The notes: generated by a model from the letters alone, not told the origin. Positions 35,606-47,887 are shown, counted from the stretch's first letter. The stretch is DNA of 64,000 nt from Andrena cerasifolii (GCF_050908995.1 NC_135124.1:10106001-10170000), one strand, 5' to 3'. Program-made: numbers and translations.

Positions 35606-38445
35606 GCCACTGTGTACGTTTAAGCGTGCACACGCTCGTGTAATGTGTGTCAATTGAAATGGCTTTATTGTTATTGAACAAGCCGACACGCTTGCGCGAA
35701 AGCCAGCTGGAAGAATCGAATCGGTGTAAGAAGCGGGCGAATTTCGTTCGACAGCGTGCAAACAGGTTCCGCGCCATTGCGAAACATATACCGTCGCTTT
35801 GAAACCGAAACTGAACGATTTCCCGTTACAGATCGACAGTGGTCAAGGGAAAGATCGAAACTGATAGTTCTAGATATGCCTATGAACTTCAATTCCCTGG
35901 CATTGATCTGTCTCAGGAAGTTCTTTACTCCGTGGAATATAAATTGCAAGATCCAACTGCACATGATCGACGCACTGAAATTTAAAACTCTCCCTCGACC
36001 ATCACTCTGACCTCCATCCCCCCCGGCGTTACCGCACAGAGAACGGTAGCAACCCCCATGAAGCGCGAAGCTATTGGCACGCTTAGAACTCCGCTTATGG
36101 ATCACCGACTCGACGTAGATCCGCTCGACCGTGATAGACGTCGATCCCCGATGTCGCCAACCTGCGGAGCCACAGAGCAAAGGGTAGATCGCCCTTGCTC
36201 GCCTCGCGTGGCGTATTTCCATTATACTCGCCTCTGTGGCGCGAGGGCGCGAAAGGGTGCGCTGGCGCCAAGAAGGGCAACAATGGTGTCAGACGCCCCC
36301 TGCCCTCTCCACCCTCTACCATTCGTCTCTTCTATCTTTCCCGCTTTTATCGCCGTTCGATTTCTCTCTCGCGCGCGATCCCAACCCCGCGCGACCCTTG
36401 TTTTTCCTATCCCCTGCTGTACAGGGAAACGTTGCCCTTCGCTGCCTCCCCTTGGCCGTGTTTGCGCCAGCGATTCACCCACCCGCCACCCCTCGCCTCC
36501 TTCGCAAGCAGCGGGAAAACAGCGGCGCATCGGTGTCCCTGTCGCGTGCTGCTCGGGCACAAAGTTTTTTCGAACAACGGGCCTCGTGCGAGAAGTGCCA
36601 GCGATCGCGCGCTCTGTCGTTACGCGACAGTCGCGCGGCTGTTTAGCCCGAGGGCGAGGGAGAAACGCGCATTGTGACGGAGGGAGGCGCGTCAAGGATC
36701 GGGAAAACGAAGCGCAGCGGTATCTCGAACTGACTCGCTTTTCCTCTAGCGCTACGGTGCTCCTCCGGCTGCCATTGTCGAGCAAAACGCACCTTTGGAA
36801 ATCTCCCTGGCGCGCCGGCTGCCAGACAGACGATCTTGAGGCAGTCAATTTTTAGTCCCCCGCCAACTGGGACGTCACTTTCTTTCTCTGTCACGCCTGC
36901 TCCGCTCGGGGGATAATTTGCGGGGTGGATTTATACGGTGGCGTTTAAAGGAAGACCGAAGCGTACACCAGTCGTGCTTTGGTCAAACTTCAACCGCGGG
37001 ATCTATTAATCAAATTGATAGGTGGCGTGGGAACATAGGCCTGAGTCAGGTCCGACTCCTATACACCTCTATCCTATAATTAGCAAGGCTTGATACACTG
37101 GACTCGCTGTCTGTACCATCGCGGCGGGTAAAGACTGGAATTAAAATTCCGTATCCGCGTGAGCAGAAATGTCGGCGTTAAACTTTCCTTCGGCCACCAC
37201 GGCACGCCTCTCCTACGCGTGAAAATTGGCGCTCGCGTAAACGAACGACAAGGCAAATCGCTCGTACAGATATGGAAAGCTGTAATTTTCGTGGCCAGCG
37301 CGTGTACAGAGTAATTGCCTCGCGGGCTGCCGTGATTCGCGATTGTTGCAGGATATCGGTTATGTAAAAGAAGCTCGGTGTTGCGGGTTGAAAAAGAACA
37401 GGGGCTTTTAAACATATTCCGCGGCCGGCGTTCGCGCGCCCGCTGGTTAAGATGGTGGATCTAGAATGGTAAACGGCTTTCGAGGAATTACCTGCTGCCA
37501 CTGGATAATTAACCCGGCGTTATTACTCGGTGTACACGGTGTTGCCGAGAGATTTTAGGGACTCTTTCCACCCGACGCGAAGAAAACGTGGCCGGCCAAT
37601 TATTTCCTCGAAGCATGCGCCGTTCTTCTGCACGCTGCAGCAGGCTCGTTACGACGATCCGCTAATTACCGCTGCAGTTTCCGTCTTTAAGCCCGCGCTT
37701 TTTAATTCACCCGTCAATTTAGTACGAGTATCGTTAATCTCATCGCGAATTCAATTCGAAATGTCGCGCGGAGGCGAAGGCCCCGCGCTAAATGGTTTAA
37801 GACAGCCGCGTTCGGCGTGCTTGCAAAGAAACGTGGTTCCCCGCGGCGGTGCGCGATGAAGACATTACCTAAATGGCGTACAGAGTCGGGACTTCAAGAA
37901 GCGTTCCCGGAGTGATGAATACGCGGTTCCAAGCGGAATGCAATTTCGAGAAAGCTGAGCGGCGTGTTACCCGTGCTCATATCGAATTCGCGCGGCCAAG
38001 TATCTCCGGGTGTAGCTTTCAATAAATATTTCCTCGGTCTCCCTAATTTGGACGAGCGCGAGGCTGGGCTCAAGCCGGCCCCGAGGAGAAATCGTAATTA
38101 CAGAAGGAAGAAACCACGAGTCAATCCCCCGCGCGCGCATTTGACGGGCCCTGGCTTGGCTCGCGAGCGTGGACTTGTGCAACTGCTAACCGACAATGTT
38201 CCCAGAGGCACGCAACAACGTCGAGGAGAAAGATTGACATTTGCGCGATCTGCCTGCGTGCGGTATAGCATTGTGCGGATAGAAAGTAAAGAAAAGCTTT
38301 CTAACGACGTCCACGGCGCTTCCCCCTTGTTCGACTACAGTCCGACTCTCCATTCAATGTGGAGACGTGATACGATGCTAAATACATGTAAACTGCTGGA
38401 CACGTGTAAGTACCTGCTCGTTGATCAGGACAGATTTCATTTAAG
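35606..38445. other. GC-rich region, no gene supported
   Basis: 36040-36900 has the longest overlapping frames (265, 208 and 160 codons in different phases and strands). Their simultaneous openness, Arg/Pro/Ser bias and lack of any motif indicate chance in GC-rich DNA. 36290-36500 is pyrimidine-rich on the plus strand and could be promoter-like. Nothing else is recognisable. Confidence 0.5.
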
Positions 38446-38780
38446 TAGGGGAGACCGGGGCTAGATGTGACAGGGGCAGGTTGTTACAAAGCTGTTTAAA
38501 GTTTTGTCGCTCGGGCACGGTCTGTATGGTGTTTTTTTTTTTGTACTTGGTTCACGCGTTGCCACGTTATTTATTACAGGTTTTTTGTTTTCGGTACTGA
38601 TAGTAACTTTCCTCTTTCCACTTCAATCTTTTGTACCTGACTGTCAGATAAATGTATGTAAATTAATATGACCTCGTTTAAGTCAGTGGTCCTTTAGCCA
38701 CAGATTCGTACCAAGAACATAAGAATACACCGAACTGGTATGAACTTAGGTATAGCATTTTATACACAGTGGTGTCAACT

Positions 38781-38939
38781 GGGGCATATTGTCAAAGAAA
38801 CACCCCGCAAAGTGGATTCGAAAGAATGCACTGCAAAAAACGGGCACACGAGAAGTGTGCGAAACCAAAAAATCAATTTTATATCTGCATTAATTGTGAG
38901 TTGCCGTATGAAACGGATAATGATAATCGTATTTTTTAG
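38781..38939 (+). pseudogene. PHD-type zinc-finger relic of a transposase C-terminus
   Basis: The plus-strand frame starting GGG at 38781 reads MHCKKRAHEKCAKPKNQF, then YICINCELPYETDNDNRIF and a stop at 38937-38939. The spacing C-x2-R-A-H-E-x-C-A, then Y-I-C-x2-C, matches the second half of PHD-like zinc fingers at the C-terminus of some insect pogo-type DDE transposases. There the equivalent text is usually a C-x2-W-x-H-E-x-C pattern. An upstream piece in a neighbouring frame (TQWCQLG) suggests a frameshift. In intact elements this domain follows the catalytic core. Here the core is missing, so the product would be inactive. The match is from memory of the family pattern and was not searched. 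Confidence 0.45.
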
Positions 38940-39180
38940 TGCAACTGATTTCAGTAGTTTTTATTATTTTTAACAGATTGTTCATAATTTTTCCTTGTAT
39001 ATTTAGTGCGACAGATTCTTTCAATTGCTAAGTTTATTTTTATCCAGGAAAATATAGTTATATGAATCAGAATTAGCCTCTTTTCGTAAAGTGTCTCGAC
39101 TTCCAAAATGGTTTGTTCAAGGTCGTGGTTTTCGTTTAATTACATGTGATCGCGGTCATCGGTAGAGGAAAATACGTACT

Positions 39181-39531
39181 TTAAGGGGCCATGCTCAGTC
39201 AGGAGGCCGAAAAAAGGGTGGTCTTTGGAATTTTTTTACCCAAAAGCTATAACACATTTCTCAAAAAATCTTTTTTCTTTTTAAGAATTGCATCTAGTAC
39301 TTTCGAGCAGCAGTGGTCACCGCAGAAGCCTTTTTTTTAGAGAACCTTTGAGTGATGGACAATAGCTTAGTTATTGCTAAATATTTTTAAATGAAAAAAT
39401 TACGATGCAAGGTACTAGATGCAATCCTTAAAAGGAAAAAAGATTTTTTGAGAAATGTGTTATAGCTTTTGGGTAAAAAAATTCCAAAGACCACTCTTTT
39501 GTCGGCCTCCTGACTGAGCATGACCCCTTAA
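39181..39531. mobile_element. TTAA-flanked fold-back MITE (piggyBac-type), nested
   Basis: TTAA at 39181-39184 and 39528-39531 brackets arms that start GGGGCCATGCTCAGTCAGGA and end with the complement TGACTGAGCATGACCCC. Each arm is about 120 bp with few mismatches, and the spacer is about 105 bp. TTAA duplication is the piggyBac signature. It lies inside the pogo-like element 38448-39620. Its termini resemble those of the element at 40516 (TTAAGGG, AGTC, GGCCGAAAA landmarks). No coding capacity. Confidence 0.75.
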
Positions 39532-39623
39532 GTGAGAGTTATTGGTAGTACTAAATATGGAATGCGAAAAAGGTACAAAAATAAAAAACGCAAAAATGTC
39601 ACAACTAGCCCGGTCTACCCTAC

Positions 39624-40515
39624 CTACATACGGGCTTGATAACAATTCTTTCTGACTTGAAAACCCCAGCCTGCTTAGCCTACATACAAATCCGGCTCTG
39701 GTAATATTTTAATAAAATTGTATACCATATAACTTACTCTGTATGCGATAAACGCCAAAGACATCGACTTAACGTTCCACTAAATCTCGCCGCGGGACCG
39801 TGGAGTTCATTAAGCAGAATCGTCAGACAGGGTTTTTACAAGCCGGCCGATTGTTAACGAGCCGCGTTTATTCAAGTTCGTTGGACGATAATGACGCCGC
39901 TCTCCTCGCGTCGCGTTCTAATAAAACGGCGCCCAACGCGAACGGCCGAGGGCCGTTGTAAATTAAGGGGCTTTACGGGCGCAACAAATCTTGCATTATC
40001 ATGACGCGTGCAAGCCGGGAGCGCGGTACGTGTTTCAGCAATCGAATAAATTCGTCTTCGTCCCGAATTACGAAATTCTAAAATAAACGGCCTCTCCCGC
40101 TCGCATCCGAATGAGAGTTCCTCTGACGGGAGCTTGCGAAACTTTCACGGACCGCGTGTATCCATAGCGAGACACCGAGTTCTCGTGCACCGTCTGCTCC
40201 GGGAACTTCGATAACACGTCTGGAAATTGAACGAGCCCGAAATCGAGGCAACGCTGCTCGAATTGACGACACTCGCATAATACGGGATAATATTTCTCCC
40301 CCGACGTCTTAACCAGGAGAATCATTCATACAAGATATACGAAGAGGTTAACAAGATTCAGTAATAATTAATAAATTATAAGAATCGACGTGAAAAAAAA
40401 TTCTACGACTTTAAAGATGCCTCCTTATATCCCAAAATAATTTTATACGATATTAACAATAGCTTTTTCTAATAAAATTCATGAATCTCGAGGGCTGCCA
40501 CACGAGAATCCTCCC
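39624..40515. other. No gene seen between two transposon relics
   Basis: Mixed DNA with short frames on the minus strand only (40068-40325). Nothing recognisable. Confidence 0.5.
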
Positions 40516-41067
40516 TTAAGAGATTATACCCTTAGTCAGCAGGCTGAAAAGAAGCGAATGTTTGTGATTTTTTTTTAAAAAACCAGAAGAATATACTTTT
40601 ACATAACTTTTTGTACTTAAAAGAGCAACATTTAAAGAATATTTGGTAATTTTTTTGTACAGAAATATTTACCTTTATCATAAAAATACGACGACTTCCA
40701 AAAACCCTTTTTAAAAAGCTGTGGGCAAGATATCTAAAAAACTACTGCACCAATCTTTCTGAAATTTTGTGGTCTGATTTTTTATATAGAATCTACCGAA
40801 TGACAAGGGGATTTTTTTCAATTGTATAGTTTCGATTTTATCAACGAAAAAACGGCCATTAGTGATAACCATGAAGCCATTTTTCATTGATAAAATCGAA
40901 ACTATACACCGGTTGGTGCAGTAGTGTTTGATATATATCTCATGTTCTTTAAATGTTGCTCTTTTAAGTGCAAAAACTTCTGCGAAAATATATGCCTCCG
41001 CTTTTTCAAAAAAAAATTCACAAACATTCTCCTCTTTTCGGCCCCCAGACTAGGTGCAAACCCTTAA
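40516..41067. mobile_element. TTAA-flanked fold-back MITE, second copy, asymmetric arms
   Basis: TTAA at 40516-40519 and 41064-41067 brackets an imperfect inverted repeat. Matching blocks are AATGTTTGTGA against TCACAAACATT, AAAAGAGCAACATTTAAAGA against TCTTTAAATGTTGCTCTTTT, and TATAGTTTCGATTTTATCAA against its complement near 40886-40907. The left half carries extra unpaired sequence (about 40655-40735 and 40760-40820), so the arms differ in length. Ends resemble those of the element at 39181. No coding capacity. Confidence 0.7.
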
Positions 41068-44000
41068 GTTCGCGTACGGCGGATAATCGTGTGAACGGGG
41101 ACTGTACGCGGGTGGCGTTGTTCCGCAAAATCATTAGCATTTCGGCTGCGCCAGGTTCCCCGATAGTTTCGGAAGCCTGGCGTAAACTCGGCCACGATTA
41201 GAGAACGTTTTATGGGCGTGCACCGGGTCTCTGAGAGAAGTGTAACGTAAACGGTGTATCGTTTTATAGGCCGGAAAGTGGGCCACAGCTCCGGGCTCTT
41301 TGACGTCTCCCGCTGGGAATCGCTGGAACGATTAATTCTCAATATCGCCGTTAAAAAAAGGATAGAAGGAAAGCGCGTATCGTCGCGGCTGAAATACGCG
41401 AGGAGACCACTCGTGCCCGACGTTCGACCTTCGATTTTATTTTTAAGCCGGCCGCCATCGCGCAGTGGATCACTTTGGGGAACCGTTTTAGCGATGAAAT
41501 CCGCGCCCGACAATTTCAGGCGAATGCGTTCCGTTTGATGGACGAGGGGATTGGATACTTCCATACCAGTTAACAGCCTGGATGTTAATCTTTCTCGTGT
41601 TTTCTTTATACAGCTACGGGGAATTCGCTATTTTAGAGGAGTTTATAGCTCCGCGCTCGAGGGTGAAATTGAGGATAAAGTTTGAGCAACGCGTGACTAG
41701 AGATTAGAATACAAACTGCAAGTCTGTCTGCGGACGTAGGAATTCTTCGGAATACCTGTTTGAATAATGGCCTACGGAGAATGTCTATAAGGAAAGCAAA
41801 CAAGGTTGTAGGAATTGAATTATGTAAAATCCTCGCCGATGAAAATTCACATTCTGGATACAAATTCCGCGCGTTAATAAAAAATAAAAACTGCTCGCCT
41901 GCCGGGGATTATATTCTTGCGGGGAGCCCTTGACGAAGTCACCCGGCTTGCGACAAGGAGGAGCGGCAATATTGTAATCGCGAAGCGGAAAATGAATAAA
42001 ATGAACCGTGCTTGTTCTGGTGGGTCATTCGAAACACGTTCCTCATTTGCAGCAACGCAAAAGCATATTCGACACGTGCCTTTACCGATGGCCTGACATT
42101 TCGAGCGAGCAAGAATCGCGTAACCGCCACTTCCATTGCGCCATTATTCCGATAAATTGGATTTGAACGTATCAAGGGACGCGCGTGTGTCTGGCTTCTC
42201 GATTTGCAATTCGCGTTTCCACGTCCACCGAGCGGTCGCAATTATTTAACGAATTCGCCCCGCAACGAGCGCGATACATGCATCGATACGCCATGTCGCG
42301 GTCGCGATCTCTTATTAAGGTATTTCCCGCCTTTCCAATCATCGGTGCAAACAGAAGTCTTTCCCCGCGCGACGCGTGGCGTCGGCGAGCCGGCCGTTGC
42401 GTAATCCCGCAATTTCCTTATCTCGCGCTTTTTCGTTTCATTAGTCCCCGGTAATTACCCCCCGACGTATTATCGTAATTATATGTGCAACCGGCGGCGC
42501 AAATATCACGCCAGCGAAACGCATTTCTCGCTTTTCCAGCGCGCCGAGCGGATGGGAATCTTGCTTTACAAACGATCGTTTAGATTCATTTCGATCAGGG
42601 TATCCTTAAGGGTGAATTTAAGCAGTGACAAGTGGGAGCGCGGCTTAACGCGATCGGGGTTGCGCAATTTCATAGATCCCTTTCGAACTCCAATTCGTCA
42701 TTCACCATTACCTCCGACTACGTACTCCAGAAACCATGCGCAAAAACGAGCGTAACACGTTAACTAACATTCAAAGTGTCCCTCTGAATCACTGCCCGTC
42801 CCTCGTTGGCCAACTCCGCCGAAGCTCGCGCGGACCAAGTGAAATTCCGTGCACGCGTGTCGGAGTGACACCGTGGCGCTAACTTTTGTCGGGGAGAGTA
42901 CACGTATGAAATATACGATCATCGTTTTCATCGTACGATCCCGGTGAAATCACGCCGGCACAGAGAAAGCTACAGTCCGCTCCGTCGTTTATGGTCGGTC
43001 GCGGACAGCTGGTTGCCCCGGCAGTGAAAAGAACGCGCCGCTAGGGAGCCGGCTACAATGCGTCCCCGCTTCCCCATTGTCCTTTTACAGCCTCTAAATT
43101 CATCGATGCGTTGCCACCCGCATAATCGGCCCGACACCGCCGACCGTAGGCCGAGAGTTCGCGGGAGTAACGTCTTCCCGATCGTAAACGCGGCGCACCC
43201 CGCCTTTTTACGCGCCATTATCGTCGGCGAGATAGCCCTGGAGAGTCCGTCAGTCAGAGCTTACCCTCGTTATCTCGGTATCTTGACGTCCGCGGATAGG
43301 CTGCGCAGACAGCTCTCTCGCATTGGGTAATTATTGTGTCTAGGGACTTTCAGAGATGTCTCGCCGAACGTATTTGCTCCGATAAACGAGCGCGAGGCTG
43401 ATAGCATCTGGACGCGGCCGCGGGGAATCTTTAATTAGCCTCGAGTAGTATTCAGCTGCTGTCAATCTGTTCGATTTAACGCTGCTGCTTCTGCGGTATC
43501 CCGAGTCACTTTTCCTGCTGCAGGGAATGTCAGAAGGCACTGGGAGGTTCGACCGGGTGCAGTGAATCTTGACGTGATTCGGTAATTACTTACTCCTTAA
43601 TGGTTCATCGAATGGCGTTTTTAAGGTATGTGATATTCACTATGGCTTGATTGTCCATGGGGATATACAGGGATTGAAAATCTGTTAATGGAATGTCTAT
43701 CTTCTAAATTACGAATTAATAGCTCGCGATATGACGTTTCCGCGGTTAGAATGTCCACGAAGCGGAGGATTAAATTGATTTAAATTTCACGGCGACCAGA
43801 ATTGTACAAACGTTTGTTCCGTCGAAGCGGGGCTCTTGATTTCAGAGAAAGTAGGCTGCGGTTGAAGGGACCTGGAGGTCACGGTTCGCGCAAAAGAAAA
43901 GAAGGGGGAGCGAGCCTGGAGCAAAACCCTCACCCAAGGATATTAATACTCGTACAGTCAAGCATCCACTTCCAGGCGTGTACTTATTTCGTGAATAACT

Positions 44001-44842
44001 GCGCGAGGCCACCGTGTGCTCGCTCAACGTTTCAATGAATCGATCGAAAGGATGCTGCGAAATGCTCGCCACTTCTGCAGATGGATACAATTTAAATGAG
44101 AGATCTATATAAAAAAAAAAACAAAGGGCAACTTGAAACGGTCGTATCGCACGCAGCGCTGATTCATAAATTCTCCAAATGAATCCGTATTAATTAGAAG
44201 CTACCCATTACACGCCTATCTCCCACCGGCGATCACCTTTATTATCGCGTAAACTTTAAACTCTACGCGATTGTAAAAGCCTGCTATTACGTTGCGTTCG
44301 ACGTTACCGAGATGCTATTACGGAGCGTGGCGCAGCGTGCCGCGGCCTCGTCAACGGAACGATTCGCAATTAAGATAGGGGCTCGTCAGGGCCAAGATAA
44401 AGTACACCGAGCGCAGTCGTAAACCGTGTCCTGTGCTGTTCGAAGGATTCGGGGGGAGCGCGTCCAGGTGCAGCGCACTTATCCCCCAGCTATCACCACC
44501 GAGACGTTAGGCCGCAAACTTCTCCCGTCTCGAGTGTATCTAAATCGCCATCCTTAATGCCACTCTAATCCCGAGTTTTCCGCGGGGACGAGCAGCCGGA
44601 ATCCCTCGCGACTATGCATCACCTGTCGATTACCGATCGCCAACCTTTCGATTCGCTTGCGTAAATCTAATTCGGTTGCGCAATGCTCGAAACCGTGAAA
44701 GCCGCGAATCCGATTCGCCTCTGTATCAGCGGCGAGCGGTGATCGACAACAAACCGTTTAATTAACGACGAGCGACCTGACGGACGGTATCAGCGTCGCT
44801 TTAAGTTCGAACAAATTGACGGTGGAACAAAACTCGGCGAAA
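41068..44842. other. No gene seen
   Basis: GC-rich to mixed DNA. Frames at 41064-41564 (minus) and 43058-43330 (plus) overlap others and lack motifs. Confidence 0.5.
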
Positions 44843-44867
44843 GGGGTTGGGGGGGAGAGCGAGGGGG
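44843..44867 (+). other. G-quadruplex motif on the plus strand
   Basis: G runs of 4, 7 and 5 with TT and AGAGCGA between them. The seven-G run can supply two tracts, giving four tracts with loops of 2, 1 and 7 bases. Confidence 0.45.
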
Positions 44868-47548
44868 AGCGGCGACGACGGGCCGAAGATCCGATTAATT
44901 TCCGCTTGATTCCGAATGGAATATTTAAAAAGGATTAGTCTGAGGTGCGCGATGACAAGAGAGTGGCTCCGGAGAGGGCCCTCGCTGTCGTTGGCCGGTG
45001 ACGCGATGGTCGGGGGCGAGCAGTCAGAGATATTCCCGCAAATCGAATGAACGTGAGCCAAATGAAGCGATATTGAAAGGCGATATCGTCGGCTCGCTCG
45101 GCCGACGCACAAATTCAATAACGAGCTCTGGAATAGAACGAGGAGAGCGGCGATGGAGAGAGGGAGCGAGAGCGAGAGATGGAACGGGACGTCGAAGCTG
45201 CAGCGAAGAGGGAGAAGTGCACGATGCACTCTGTGCGCGAGGTGGACTCTATTGCAGGAACGGATCGGCTTGAAATGCTCCACGGTTTTCTCTGCGTCCC
45301 TTGATGGCCATTCCGTGCGTAATGCGCGGCGGGAATAAGTGGCTTGATTTTGGCAGCTTATGCCAGTCATCCCGAGGGCGATTGAAACGGGGAGGTAGAA
45401 AGTATGCTAGAGATTAGACGCTTGACCAGACGTGCCCCGGTGTTATTAAAGAACACGAAGAACAATCTAGCGTTTGATAAATGCTAGTAGCGAGTTTCGC
45501 GATCCTTCTAATCCTTGTCACTTCTCCCATCAGTTCGCTTCGCCTCCAACAGAAACGATCCTTCAGACGCCAATCACTTACCAACGCCGCGGCGAGATAA
45601 GTCAATCCACGAGGAAGTATCCTCCAGCGGCAGTGCATCGAAAAATCCTTGCAGCGTCGCGGAGCGAGGGGGCCCTGGTCGAGAGAAAGCCAGGGAAGAA
45701 GGAACAGCGATAGGCACTCGCTGCGCCCCTGGAGCCGCGGATCGGTATGGTATCGGGCGTTTGTTCGTCGTTTTGTCTGCCTCGGGAAGGTATTGGTGAA
45801 CGGCCGAGAGCTGCACTGCTCTCGCATGCCGTTGCATCGTCCTGCCCACAATGCTTTGTGTCTATCGGCCGGTTTATCCGGCCGATCGATCCGCGCAGGC
45901 TCGGCTGCGACTCGCTTAAAACCTTCCGGAGAAAATATCGTAAGCGATCTCGCGTCGCCGCCAGCAACGACGTCGCTGCTATTAGCGATGATATCGTATT
46001 CGACGTCCAAAGGGGAACGGGCGGGGGAGGCATATGAGGATAGAGCGAGGGCGGAGGAGGGCAGGAGCGACGGCGAAAGGGAGGGAAGCGACGGAAGAGA
46101 GAAAAGAGGGATAACGGAGGGCGCGGAGAGCGTGCGAATATTGGATCGATCCGACGGTTCGTGTACACGGTCCCATTAATCGAGCAACAAATCACGGGAA
46201 TTGTGCCGCGTTTCTATTCGGGAACCGCGAGATACGGCGGGCTACGCGAAACGAGCCGCGCCCCCGCTCGAGTGGAAATTGATAATGAAGCGAAAAACCG
46301 AGGCCGAACGCGGTGTTAATGAACACCGTGGCCCGTTTTAATCGCCGCATTATATGTGGCACAGGGGAGCCAAGTAATCCCGCGTCACGTGGCGCGTGCA
46401 ACGTTTACCGTCTTACCATTCGTAACGACGTTATTATCGCGAGTGCCACTGAAATCGACGCCGGAGGCATTCTCGCGAGAAAAACAAAATTTCTGCCAGA
46501 GGGCGGACGCTTATCGAGCCACACTTGTCGGTGTACGTTTTCGGTACTCCGCGAATAATTCGCGAAACGCGCGACAGGCCCTTCGAGAGGGGCGTTTTAA
46601 TGGGGCTGCGTGAGGGTTGTTGTCGAAACTAACGCGGAGCTCGATTTCTTCTGTTATGGACTACAGCTTTCCTGGGGAAAAGACTGGGGGTATTTTATTT
46701 AAATCTGTGGAACATTAAAAAAAAAATTGATTTCGATCACTGCGTTGTGATCGAAGATAGTAAAACCTTGCGATCTCCCACTTGCTCCGTGTACTCCTTA
46801 ATTGCAAGAGCGCGCTGGGTGTTAATAACGTGAATATCTGAATGAAAGTCTTGACCTATATATGGATCAGGGATGGCTGAGCACATCTGTGTGCACCAAG
46901 AACAAGGAAGTGCCATAAATTTCATGGAATCCCTAAACAATTCGCGAACGCGACAAGTTCGATACGGCGATCGATGCAATATCTTCCAGCCGGGGCAGGG
47001 AGCCGAAAATTTACGATCGATAGGCGGGAACAATTGGACCGTTCCCGTGGCACAATGGAGTCCCGATAAATCGCGACACGGTGAAACTGTATCGCCTCCA
47101 GAGGCCACGGTGGCGGCGGAAATCGCGTCGGAACCGTTTCCGTCCGTGGTCGGACGTGACTCACGCGACACGATTCTTATTTTCTTCTTATTCTATTTTT
47201 CACGCTGCGCCCGGCAACACGAGCGAGCGCGAGGCTGACAAAAGACGCGTGTGTCACTGGCCGCCACCGCCAGTTCCGACTTTCTCCTTCGGAACGAATC
47301 ATTAGCTTTCACTCACACGAGTTATCCCAGTTTCCAGTCGATAGGCGCTTATTAGAGAGGCAAATTCCCGGTAGTCAGCCTACCTGGCCTGACAAACTCA
47401 GCCGGCCGCTTTCTGATATTTGTGTTTCGATGGCAACGGGTTGGGCGTGTCGATTCAGCAATATTTATACACCGGGATGTTAAAGGGGTCTGATAAGCGT
47501 GGGATCAGGAATCATCGTAAGAGGAAGCCCGGAATAGGAGACCTCGGA
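44868..47548. other. No gene supported; purine tracts and a hairpin
   Basis: 45140-45215 and 46021-46130 are strongly purine-rich on the plus strand. 45414-46195 is open in many phases at once, which points to chance. A perfect 9-bp stem with a 6-base loop lies at 46732-46755 (TTCGATCAC and GTGATCGAA). Confidence 0.5.
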
Positions 47549-47640
47549 GGTTCGGATTTGGCAACTTTGGTAAGGCCAGTAGCGCAGAGGACCCAAAGAT
47601 ATATCGTGGGTTCGGATCCCGTCGTCCGAGGTCCATTTTT
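47549..47640 (+). mobile_element. tRNA-like repeat (SINE remnant)
   Basis: TAGCGCAGAGG at 47580-47590 resembles a pol III A box. GGTTCGGATCC at 47609-47619 resembles a B box, with GTGGGTTCGGATCCCGTCG around it like a tRNA T-arm. The minus-strand translation gives the DGIRTHD-type peptide often seen when tRNA-derived repeats are mistranslated as genes. The A-B spacing is shorter than in a real tRNA and no cloverleaf can be drawn, so it is a decayed tRNA-derived SINE or tRNA pseudogene. A TA-flanked MITE starts about 20 bp downstream. Confidence 0.5.
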
Positions 47641-47659
47641 TCCGTGGCTCTCGAATATA

Positions 47660-47887
47660 TAGGGTGAAGGACCCAATTACTGACACCTGACCAATTACTG
47701 TGGCCTTAAGCTATTTTACTTAAAATAACGAATAAATAAACTATAGTATATAATCTATAGTATAGATTATAGTATAGATTATAGGTTGAATTACATAATT
47801 TTTTTTGTGTATGACTTTACAACGTTTGTTTATTCGTTATTTTAAGTAAAATAGCTTAAGGTGGCAGTAATTGAGTCCTTTACCCTA
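47660..47887. mobile_element. TA-flanked fold-back MITE A
   Basis: TA at 47660-47661 and 47886-47887 brackets a 224-bp unit that starts GGGTGAAGGACCCAATTACT and ends with AGTAATTGAGTCCTTTACCC. Further inside, a perfect-looking block (CTTAAGCTATTTTACTTAAA) is complemented near 47841-47860. The centre is a small tandem TATAGTATAGAT repeat. TA duplication points to the Tc1/mariner/pogo group. No coding capacity. Confidence 0.75.

Larger units (their letters stand above)
38448..39620 (+). mobile_element. TA-flanked pogo-like DNA transposon, non-autonomous
   Basis: The left end GGGGAGACCGGGGCTAGATG is mirrored at the right by CTAGCCCGGTCTACCC. The inverted repeats are about 25 bp and reach TGTGACA and TGTCACA. 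Both ends abut TA (38446-38447 and 39621-39622), the Tc1/mariner/pogo target duplication. The 1173-bp interior lacks a full transposase but keeps a zinc-finger-like coding relic at 38781-38939. A TTAA-type fold-back element is nested at 39181-39531, so this element is the older insertion. The superfamily call rests on the TA target, the ends and the zinc-finger relic. Confidence 0.65.

Noticed and set aside
36058..36855. Open frame of 265 codons on the plus strand
   Set aside because: Frames of 208, 160 and 136 codons overlap it in other phases and strands. The composition is Arg/Ser/Pro-biased and there is no motif, so it is chance in GC-rich DNA.
47580..47640. Functional tRNA gene
   Set aside because: No cloverleaf or anticodon stem can be drawn and the A-B box spacing is too short.
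47480..47686. Minus-strand frame containing DDGIRTHD
   Set aside because: This peptide is the usual mistranslation of a tRNA-like repeat, not a protein.
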